In this document: positions 1 through 5,029 of the stretch, in pieces
How the letters are laid out: every line of letters begins with the position of its first letter
Position numbering within the stretch: position 1 is the stretch's first letter
Assembly: GCA_900553645.1 (NCBI GenBank)
Contig: USEE01000060.1
Location: 1 to 7,712, forward strand
Origin: an uncultured Eubacteriales bacterium
GTDB lineage: Bacteria > Bacillota_A > Clostridia > Christensenellales > Aristaeellaceae
DNA length: 7,712 bases
Direction of reading: 5' to 3'
Notes under the pieces: generated by a model
Databases searched by the model: none
Told to the model about the DNA's origin: nothing
Seen by the model: the letters and a program-made list of their open reading frames with translations, nothing else
Program-made: the position numbers and the translations under genes

Positions 1-304
1 ATGGCGCAGCGACGCCCGAAATTGCGTACTCCGGAATTTTTGAGACACACTCTAATGTAAGGCAAGGCTCTTTCCGTTCCATTCATACCCATGCCGCATC
101 GAATCCTGGCTATAAAAAAGAATCGCTCCCCTGCCCACATTACAGCAAGGAGCAATCCCCGACTCATCAAAATGCCCTATACAAATGTTAATTTTCGATA
201 TTTCAACCATTTATCATGCTTATATATTACCATATTTTTGACCAAAAGTCAAGTCTTTTAATAAACCGCGCGCGTGCTATCATATCCGCAGGAGGTGAAG
301 CCTG
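1..304. other. Left-edge non-coding or gene-end region
   Basis: No gene can be supported here. The first 190 bases are open in one plus frame (3-191, no start, ends TAA) and in one minus frame running off the left edge, but neither product resembles a known protein and neither has the GC-rich third positions of the neighbouring genes. Positions 192-270 are AT-rich and look like a promoter region for the gene at 305. A TTTTTGAGACACACTC string near 40-55 loosely recalls the terminal repeats of some insertion sequences; this is weak. Confidence 0.4.
238..283 (+). promoter_or_regulatory. Candidate promoter of the unknown two-gene operon
   Basis: TTGACC at 238-243 is a good -35 box. The best matching -10 candidates are AATAAA at 260-265 (16-base spacer) and an extended-type TGCTATCAT at 275-283, which would leave almost no leader before the ribosome binding site. 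The -35 box lies inside a small dyad, TTGAC-CAAAA-GTCAA (238-252), that could be an operator. The assignment of the -10 box is uncertain. Confidence 0.3.
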
Positions 305-745
305 ATGGATAAATACGATGCTGAACTGAGGGCGATAATGCTCGCAGACAATGAAACCGCGCTTGCTAATGAAGTGAGCGCGCGCATGTGCGCACTGGCC
401 GAGCGGCATGGCAAGGCACTGTCCCCTGCCGACATTAAGCAGCTTTACCGTGCGCGCGAAAGGCTTTTGCGCGAGGCCGATCGGATTGAGCTGGGCGCAG
501 GCATTCTGCCTCAGATCGTATACGCACTGTGCGATTCGCCGTTTATCGATGCGCACGGGTTCGCGGACGCGCTTGAGGAGTTCATGGAGTTATTCTATTC
601 GTACAAAAACGACTGCGAGGACGAAATAACCGACGATGAGCTTATAGACGCGCTGACCGGGTACTTTAACGACTGCGAGGGCGACTGGCAGCAGACCGCC
701 GATGCGGGCTTTGCTGAAATACTGCGTGCGGCGCGAAGGGAGTGA
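305..745 (+). CDS. DUF6323-like protein of unknown function
   Basis: This encodes a 146-residue acidic, apparently soluble protein with no signal peptide or membrane segment. From memory it matches the DUF6323 family: an IELGAGI segment (residues 61-67) leading into CDSPFI (76-81), then FYSYKND (97-103) and an acidic EITDDELI motif (107-114). No catalytic or metal-binding pattern is evident, and the family has no function that I know of. The ATG is preceded by a near-perfect ribosome binding site, AGGAGGTGA, at about 290-298. The stop codon is only six bases before the ATG of the next gene, so the two are almost certainly co-transcribed. The family name is recalled by eye and not verified; the reading frame itself is secure. 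Confidence 0.75.
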   Translation: MDKYDAELRAIMLADNETALANEVSARMCALAERHGKALSPADIKQLYRARERLLREADRIELGAGILPQIVYALCDSPFIDAHGFADALEEFMELFYSYKNDCEDEITDDELIDALTGYFNDCEGDWQQTADAGFAEILRAARRE

Positions 746-751
746 TGAGGC

Positions 752-1552
752 ATGTGCGATGCCGACATTGCGAACCTCAGCGGACTGCGTGAGTTAATTC
801 GTGAGCGGCTGGAGCAGTTCTGCGGATACGACACGTCGTCCATACGCACGGAGCAGGCGCACGAGGTTATGCGCTCGACCGAATACGTACTGCGCGCGGG
901 ACTGGCTGGCCGCCTTAATCAAATTACAGCCCGTACAGACCTGCGTATTGACGCGGTTTCGGCGCGCGAATGCTTCGATGCAGGAATTGCGGCGCTGAAC
1001 GAGCGGCTGGATAGGGCGCGCGGACTGCTTGCGTTTGCCCGGGAAACTAAGCCCGATGTGCGCAATACCGCGCTGGAGCACACGCTGGGCGCGGGGCTGG
1101 ATGCGTTCTTTGCGCGGCATGACGTGTACTTCGGCGCGCATGAAACGCCGGGCGACATCGATTACCCGCTGTGCCTGCCAATCGGCGAGAACGTGTGCGG
1201 GCTGGATTATATTGAGGAATATCTACGGCGGCTGACGTATGAAAACCTGTGGCTTCAGGAGGTGGATAAGGACGAGTTGAACGGACTGCTAAACGCACGA
1301 TTTGCCAGCCCACGCGAACTGATTTACAACATATTCAGTGTCGCGCTTGAGGACATGCTGATTCGACTGCTTAAGCGGAAAGCGCCGCTTGTGCTGAGTG
1401 AACACGGATCTGAATATTCGCTAGGTCAGGCAGAAGCCGCGGCGCGGCTTGCAGCGGCGCACATGGACGGCGCGGCGGCCGAGTATGTGCACAGGGCGGC
1501 GATTGACGCTATGCCTTACGTTTCCGTCAGGGCTGTACAGCAGTGTACTTGA
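752..1552 (+). CDS. DUF6179-like protein of unknown function
   Basis: This encodes a 266-residue predicted soluble, mostly helical protein. From memory it resembles DUF6179. The N-terminal helix is followed by SSIRTEQAHEVMRS (29-42), which fits a conserved S/T-V/I-x-x-E-x-A pattern. A central IDYPLCLPI segment (136-144) follows, then YIEEYLRRLTYENLWLQ (153-169), and the helical region SPRELIYNIFSVALEDML (186-203). No recognisable active site, nucleotide-binding loop or membrane helix is seen. AAGGGAG at 736-742, nine bases before the ATG and inside the end of the upstream gene, serves as the ribosome binding site. It is the second gene of a two-gene operon; DUF6323 and DUF6179 are, as I recall, habitual neighbours in clostridia, which supports both calls. 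The alanine-rich C-terminus (residues 227-250) is less characteristic. Confidence 0.7.
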   Translation: MCDADIANLSGLRELIRERLEQFCGYDTSSIRTEQAHEVMRSTEYVLRAGLAGRLNQITARTDLRIDAVSARECFDAGIAALNERLDRARGLLAFARETKPDVRNTALEHTLGAGLDAFFARHDVYFGAHETPGDIDYPLCLPIGENVCGLDYIEEYLRRLTYENLWLQEVDKDELNGLLNARFASPRELIYNIFSVALEDMLIRLLKRKAPLVLSEHGSEYSLGQAEAAARLAAAHMDGAAAEYVHRAAIDAMPYVSVRAVQQCT

Positions 1553-1570
1553 TCCCGCCTTAAAAGCAAA

Positions 1571-1600
1571 CCGCCGCCCATCGCAAGACGGACGGCGGCG
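1571..1600. terminator. Shared terminator between convergent genes
   Basis: CGCCGCC (1572-1578) pairs with GGCGGCG (1594-1600) around a 15-base loop. On the minus strand the hairpin is followed by TTTGCTTTTAA, so it is a fair intrinsic terminator for deoC. On the plus strand the following TGTACTTTG is T-poor, so termination of the unknown operon would be weaker. Confidence 0.5.
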
Positions 1601-1615
1601 TGTACTTTGCCTTAA

Positions 1616-2356
1616 TCAATAGGTTTCAGCGGCGAGCGCGGCGTCGAACTCGGCCTGAGTCTTTTCGCACAGCGTGCCCTCGGCCTCGCGGCGCATGGCC
1701 TCGCGCATGATCTCCTCTGTGGCGGACGCGCCGCAGCGGGAGCTGCCCGCAAACCGGCACAGCAGCGCCGTGTCCAGCGTGCGTATGCCGCCCGCGGCCT
1801 TGACCTTCATTCCAGGCGTTATGGACTTTTTCATCAGCACCAGGTCACGCAGCTTCGCACCGTACTTGCCATAGCCGGTCGAGGTCTTTACAAAGTCCGC
1901 GCCCGCGCGGCTGCATATCGCACAGGTCAGCGCGATTTCGTCAAACGTCAGGTAGCAGTTTTCCAGTATGACCTTGACGATGGCTTCGCTATCGTGCGCG
2001 GCAGCCACTATCGCAGCGATTTCATCCTCAACATATGCCGCGTCGCCCGCGCGCAGGCGGCCTATGTTTATCACCATGTCCAGCTCGCGCGCGCCATCGT
2101 CCAGTGCGCGTTTGGATTCGAACAGCTTCACGTCCGGCCTTACCGAGCCGTGCGGAAAGCCGATTACCGTACACGCAGGTATGCCCGTGCCCTCCAGCCG
2201 CCGCACCACGGTGGGCATATCGGCGGGGCGCGCGCACACCGACGCGGTGTGGTACTTGATCGCAGTCTCACAGCCGCTGGAAATTTCGTAATCAGTCAGG
2301 TACGGCTGCAGCATGGAATGGTCTATCATGGAGGCTATATCAGATGAAGTCAGCAT
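1616..2356 (-). CDS. deoC: Deoxyribose-phosphate aldolase
   Basis: This class I aldolase reversibly cleaves 2-deoxyribose 5-phosphate to glyceraldehyde 3-phosphate and acetaldehyde, the last step in using the sugar of deoxynucleosides; it is cytosolic. The 246-residue length fits the family. Visible features are IDHSMLQP (11-18), CTVIGFPHG (62-70), ELDMVINIG (91-99) containing the conserved Asp93, KVI with Lys128, DFVKTSTG (154-161) with the Schiff-base Lys157, KAAGGIR (186-192) with the assisting Lys186, and a phosphate-binding GSSRCGAS loop (204-211). All key residues equivalent to Asp102, Lys167 and Lys201 of the E. coli enzyme are present. The motif usually seen as VCVNP is VCARP here. 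The start has a modest AAGGGA ten bases upstream. No deoxynucleoside kinase, phosphorylase or DeoR-type regulator lies nearby, so it is a stand-alone gene; I could not define its promoter. Confidence 0.95.
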   Translation of the reverse strand: MLTSSDIASMIDHSMLQPYLTDYEISSGCETAIKYHTASVCARPADMPTVVRRLEGTGIPACTVIGFPHGSVRPDVKLFESKRALDDGARELDMVINIGRLRAGDAAYVEDEIAAIVAAAHDSEAIVKVILENCYLTFDEIALTCAICSRAGADFVKTSTGYGKYGAKLRDLVLMKKSITPGMKVKAAGGIRTLDTALLCRFAGSSRCGASATEEIMREAMRREAEGTLCEKTQAEFDAALAAETY

Positions 2357-2575
2357 GTCTAATATCCCTTGCCTTTCAATGGTCTGTGATTGATATGTTC
2401 TAAGAGTCTAAAACCGCACCCGCGGCGCACCGGCAGCTTCGACCGCTGCCTTACTTAAATGTTATATTCAACGCACGCGCCGATTTTCCTGCCGAGCGCG
2501 ATATAAAACGCGCGCCGCAATGAAAATGAGCAGATACTTTGGCGCATTGTTCACTATTTTGTCAACGTTAAGTGA

Positions 2576-2604
2576 TTGCAACATCGGCCGTAATGAGGTA
2601 CAAT
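2576..2604 (+). promoter_or_regulatory. Sigma-A-type promoter of the lipoprotein gene
   Basis: TTGCAA (2576-2581) and TACAAT (2599-2604) are separated by exactly 17 bases. Transcription would begin near 2611, leaving a leader of about 30 bases before the preferred ATG at 2642. The same prediction places the alternative GTG at 2618 only a few bases inside the transcript, with no room for a ribosome binding site. Confidence 0.6.
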
Positions 2605-2641
2605 ATATGAGTATGTTGTGAAGAGAGGATGTTTTCCGGTT

Positions 2642-3427
2642 ATGAAAAAAGCGATATTTTCCCTCATGCTGGTCGCACTGCTTGCGCTGTCCGGCTGCAT
2701 ATCCGACAGCGAGCCTGCCCCGACGGCACTGCCGCCGATGGAAAGCACGCAGGTAACGAGCCGCGACGAGCTGTATGAACTGTATAATCAGATAGATTTC
2801 AACATGACCATTGCCGAACTGGAGGCCAAACTCGGCCCCGCCGTGCGCGAGGAAGTCTCGATGGAAAACAGCACCGGCACCACGCTGGTATGGGAGCGAG
2901 GTGGCATATACACCCAGGTGGCGGTATCCGACGGTCAGATCGTGGGCAAGGCGATAAGCGCCGACGATCCGCGCACGTTCGCGCTTTTGACCGAGGGCGC
3001 CAACTTTGATAACGTACACCTGCTGGAAAAGAACATGGACTACACCCAGATAGTCGAGATGATGGGCTGCGAGGGTCTGGAGATACTGGCGCGCATCAAC
3101 CGCGACGAATCGCCCGTGACCGTGAACCGCCTGATGCGCTGGACCGACGAAAGCGGCACGCTGATGCAGATACTGTTCAATCAGGACGGCACTATCTGCA
3201 CCGACGACAATTCGTATACGCTGTACGAATTCCCCACGCTGGAGCCGGGCGCGACCTATGCCCCCACTCCCACGGTTGACCCCGAGGCCACGCCGCGCCC
3301 CACGGCCATTGTTACCGCCGCGCCTACGGCCGAGCCGACCGAAGTGCCCACCGAAGCGCCTACCGCCGAGCCGACTGCGGCGGCGACCGCCGCACCCGCC
3401 GCAAGCAGTGCGCCTGTTGCGGGCTGA
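2642..3427 (+). CDS. Lipoprotein with two BamE/BLIP-like repeats and a Pro-Thr-Ala-Glu tail
   Basis: This encodes a 261-residue predicted surface lipoprotein. Residues 1-19 form a textbook type II signal: KK, a hydrophobic stretch, and the lipobox LSGC with Cys19 as the lipidated residue. Two similar units follow. The first (about 52-105) has DFNMTIAELEAKLGPA, then LVWERGGIYTQVAV and a DGQIVGKA turn. The second (about 131-188) has NMDYTQIVEMMG, then LMRWTDESGTLMQILF and a DGTICTDD turn. This helix-LG then W-strand then DG-turn pattern recalls the BamE/SmpA and beta-lactamase-inhibitor-like fold; the assignment is an inference. Residues 208-261 are a low-complexity Pro/Thr/Ala/Glu stretch. I prefer the ATG at 2642 over an in-frame GTG at 2618 because it gives a clean signal peptide and lies after AGAGAGGAT (2622-2630), though that spacing is slightly long. 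The gene is monocistronic, with its own promoter and terminator. Its ligand and role are unknown. Confidence 0.85.
   Translation: MKKAIFSLMLVALLALSGCISDSEPAPTALPPMESTQVTSRDELYELYNQIDFNMTIAELEAKLGPAVREEVSMENSTGTTLVWERGGIYTQVAVSDGQIVGKAISADDPRTFALLTEGANFDNVHLLEKNMDYTQIVEMMGCEGLEILARINRDESPVTVNRLMRWTDESGTLMQILFNQDGTICTDDNSYTLYEFPTLEPGATYAPTPTVDPEATPRPTAIVTAAPTAEPTEVPTEAPTAEPTAAATAAPAASSAPVAG
3263..3424 (+). repeat. Low-complexity coding repeat (Thr-Ala/Glu-Pro tail)
   Basis: This encodes residues 208-261 of the lipoprotein. It is built from short degenerate units such as TAEPTEVP, TEAP and TAEPTAA, ending in an Ala/Ser/Pro run. The DNA is a C- and G-rich imprecise repeat, which also creates long spurious open frames on both strands. 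Such tails in surface proteins usually act as extended spacers. Here the tail is at the free C-terminus, away from the lipid anchor, so a simple wall-spanning linker role is not obvious. Confidence 0.6.
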
Positions 3428-3453
3428 ACCGGCCGACAACATGATTGCAATAT

Positions 3454-3485
3454 GCTCCGGGTCTAAGTGACCCGGGGCGTTTTTT
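3454..3485 (+). terminator. Intrinsic terminator of the lipoprotein gene
   Basis: GCTCCGGGTC (3454-3463) pairs over ten base pairs (one G-U) with GACCCGGGGC (3469-3478) around the loop TAAGT. Six T residues (3480-3485) follow after one G. It lies 26 bases after the stop codon. Confidence 0.9.
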
Positions 3486-3784
3486 GTGGCTTCATACTTC
3501 CTATGGCTAAAGTGATAAAGCATATCACGTCTCCGCCATTTAGAAAATGAACAGTAAGTATATGTATCGCGTTTGCGCCGTCTATCAATTTCTCTTAGAT
3601 TCTTGGCGTTATTTCTATCCGCATAAATTTTCTGTTTTCCGTACGCGTCGCTTTTTAGTAGCATTGGCGGTAACTTTATCACATGCCGTCACGGCTTTAT
3701 CAAATTACATTCATTCAACAGATAATTAAATCACATGCAACCAAATGTACGCCAAAAAGATACTTGCAGTAAAGTATAATAAGG
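3486..3784. other. AT-rich gene-free spacer
   Basis: I see no convincing gene in these 300 bases. A 60-codon plus-strand frame (3547-3729) has no ribosome binding site and unlike codon use. The stretch holds a small dyad, GTGATA-AAGCA-TATCAC (3512-3528). The string CTTTATCAC occurs at 3674-3682 and, inverted, at 3512-3520, with CTTTATCA again at 3695-3702. A TATAAT (3775-3780) near the right end has no good -35 partner. The base composition is clearly more AT-rich than the flanking genes. Confidence 0.5.
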
Positions 3785-3940
3785 ATGCGGATGAATCCCG
3801 GAACGCTCCGGGCGGCGCGGCCAACTGAGTGGCAATATTCGCGCGGTGCATATGCCGGGGGCTTTGGCTGACGGCGATACAGGCGTGCATTGTAACATAT
3901 GGCTTAATCGTGGCGTAATTTATGCAGAATCTGCATTTTT
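3785..3940 (+). other. Structured GC-rich island, possible non-coding RNA
   Basis: A GC-rich block sits inside AT-rich spacer, just downstream of TATAAT (3775-3780). It begins with a perfect hairpin, CCCGGA-ACGC-TCCGGG (3797-3812). This is followed by GCGCG...CGCGC enclosing GCCA-ACTGAG-TGGC (about 3815-3847), and then further GCC/GGC pairings. It ends at a short hairpin, ATGCAGA-A-TCTGCAT (3922-3936), running into TTTTT (3936-3940) like a weak terminator. I could not match it to a riboswitch or small RNA class I know. An alternative is a 28-codon frame (3785-3871) with AAGGA just upstream of an internal ATG at 3791. Either reading is an inference. Confidence 0.25.
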
Positions 3941-3980
3941 GACGTAATGGTTAATTCATTGTAGAACTATTCGGCGGGCG

Positions 3981-4009
3981 TTGAAGAATTAATATTCATC
4001 GCGCATAAT
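3981..4009 (+). promoter_or_regulatory. Sigma-A-type promoter of the Fur-family gene
   Basis: TTGAAG (3981-3986) and CATAAT (4004-4009) are separated by exactly 17 bases. Transcription would start near 4016, giving a leader of about 90 bases before the GTG at 4106. Confidence 0.6.
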
Positions 4010-4073
4010 ATATTCAGATGTTCGACCGTGCCTTTGCAAGGGCCGAGACTGAAAAAATGGAAGTTCTGTTTTT

Positions 4074-4084
4074 GTAATTATTAC
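4074..4084. promoter_or_regulatory. Fur/PerR-box-like palindrome in the regulator's own leader
   Basis: GTAATTATTAC is a perfect odd palindrome (five bases each side of a central T). Its core matches the centre of the PerR/Fur-type box TTATAATNATTATAA, although the outer bases diverge. It lies between the predicted promoter and the ribosome binding site of the Fur-family gene, so negative autoregulation is plausible but unproven. Confidence 0.35.
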
Positions 4085-4090
4085 TCGCCA

Positions 4091-4097
4091 AAGGAAG
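4091..4097 (+). promoter_or_regulatory. Ribosome binding site that sets the GTG start of the Fur-family gene
   Basis: AAGGAAG lies eight bases before GTG at 4106. The upstream in-frame GTG at 4028 has no comparable site and would add 26 residues unlike any Fur N-terminus, while placing the palindrome at 4074 inside the coding region. Confidence 0.7.
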
Positions 4098-4105
4098 TGT
4101 CCACT

Positions 4106-4576
4106 GTGAATAATACTCCTGCCCCGGCTCAACGTCAAACCCGTCAAAAGCGTATACTGTGGGGTCTGCTCGTAAGTGCGAGCACGCCCATGAGTGCCGA
4201 GCAGCTGCTCAAGAGCGCGCGTCAGGCCTGCCCCACTATGGCTCTTACTACCGTATACCGCAATCTGGAACAGCTGATGGCTCAGGAATCGGTACAGCGC
4301 ATTATGTATCCCGACGGCACTGCGCGCTACGAAGCTGTACAGGCGGTGCACCATCACTACCTGATCTGCCTGGAGTGCAAAAAGAGCATTCAGCTGCCCA
4401 TGTGCCCGGTAAATCAGCTGGAGCAGTCCATCGTCGAGGAGACCGGCTATGAAATTACCTCGCACAACCTGGAGCTGTTCGGCTATTGCCCGGCGTGCCA
4501 GCAGCTGCGCAAGCAGCGCCAGTTGCAGCAACAGCAGCAGAATCCCGGCATGTTCGTAAATCCCACGACGCTGTAA
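4106..4576 (+). CDS. Fur-family metal-responsive transcriptional repressor
   Basis: This encodes a 156-residue DNA-binding regulator, a length normal for the Fur/Zur/PerR family. The N-terminal winged helix includes TRQKRILWGLL (12-22), the spacer STPMSAEQLL, and the recognition helix MALTTVYRNLEQL (45-57). The C-terminal dimerisation domain has the His-rich segment VHHHYLICLECKK (81-93) with Cys88-x-x-Cys91, then Cys100-Pro, the conserved His120, and FGYCPAC with Cys128-x-x-Cys131. The four paired cysteines form the structural zinc site; His82-84 and His120 are candidate regulatory metal ligands. The CxxC spacing and the MCP motif look more like general Fur/Zur members than PerR, but the metal cannot be read from sequence. 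The tail (139-147) is glutamine-rich, which is unusual. The gene stands alone with its own promoter, leader palindrome and terminator; no transporter or peroxide-defence gene is adjacent to indicate its regulon. Confidence 0.92.
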   Translation: MNNTPAPAQRQTRQKRILWGLLVSASTPMSAEQLLKSARQACPTMALTTVYRNLEQLMAQESVQRIMYPDGTARYEAVQAVHHHYLICLECKKSIQLPMCPVNQLEQSIVEETGYEITSHNLELFGYCPACQQLRKQRQLQQQQQNPGMFVNPTTL

Positions 4577-4670
4577 GCGCGCAAATTTTATCACCTGTAC
4601 GGTAAAAATCACGTCGCAGGGCACATTCAAAAATCGTTATACTTATTAAAGCTAATGTTTTTTCGGATGC

Positions 4671-4714
4671 AATCCCCTTCGGCCGCTTAATACTGCGGCT
4701 GAGGGGGATTTTTT
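4671..4714 (+). terminator. Strong intrinsic terminator of the Fur-family gene
   Basis: A 16-base arm (4671-4686) pairs fully with 4695-4710, including two G-U pairs, around an eight-base loop. TTTTTT (4709-4714) follows. It lies about 95 bases past the stop codon, and no other gene is seen in between. Confidence 0.9.
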
Positions 4715-4917
4715 GTTTGGTTGACTTTATATGCCGAAGCTTCCCGGAGTGTAGCTCATTCAGAACTATACACATGTTCAAGTGGACTTTTCTTACAAGT
4801 GGAAATACACGGGGTTAAAATCGCTAAGACAGGATTTGTATGCTTAAATGGCAAAGCGTCGCCAGCAATTGCGGCTTGTACAAGTTTTAGGCGATGCGCC
4901 AAGTACCGCCTCTGCCT
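4715..4917. other. Gene-free spacer between two terminators
   Basis: This stretch lies between the Fur-family terminator and the purB terminator, and no gene is supported. It holds a direct repeat, CAAGTGGA at 4779-4786 and 4796-4803 (17-base period). It also has a possible stem, GCGTCGCC (4856-4863) with GGCGATGC (4890-4897, one G-U), enclosing the palindrome CTTGTACAAG (4875-4884). A 95-codon plus frame across it has no ribosome binding site and runs through the purB terminator, so it is not a gene. Confidence 0.5.
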
Positions 4918-4979
4918 TAAAAAGAAATGCCGCGCTTCCCCGCCTAGAACATATATTCTAAGGCAGGAAGCGCGGCATT
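4918..4979 (-). terminator. Intrinsic terminator of purB
   Basis: Two 24-base arms (4926-4949 and 4956-4979) form a near-perfect hairpin. Its base is 14 uninterrupted pairs, with one small internal loop and one bulge nearer the six-base apical loop. On the minus strand the hairpin is followed by TTTCTTTTTAA (4917-4927), about 50 bases beyond the purB stop. The plus-strand exit is TTGTTATTT, so some bidirectional activity is possible but weaker. Confidence 0.85.
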
Positions 4980-5029
4980 GTTATTTACCTATCGATAGCA
5001 GGCATTGACATTTATGTCCAATCGACAAA

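Noticed and set aside
3..191. An open plus-strand frame reaching the left edge, possibly a gene end
   Set aside because: Its 62 codons do not resemble a known protein C-terminus or the local codon use, and an overlapping minus-strand frame is equally open. It is possible but not supportable.
2468..3682. A 404-codon minus-strand open frame
   Set aside because: It lies antisense to the lipoprotein gene, runs through its promoter and terminator, and reads as low-complexity Gly/Arg-rich sequence. It is a by-product of GC-rich third positions.
3547..3729. A 60-codon plus-strand open frame in the AT-rich spacer
   Set aside because: It has no ribosome binding site, composition unlike the neighbouring genes and no recognisable domain.
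3785..3900. A fluoride, TPP, FMN or cobalamin riboswitch in the structured island
   Set aside because: Short fragments resemble pieces of these, but the ordered conserved cores are missing and no matching gene follows directly.
4721..5008. A 95-codon plus-strand open frame
   Set aside because: It passes through the purB terminator hairpin, lacks a ribosome binding site and directly follows a strong terminator.
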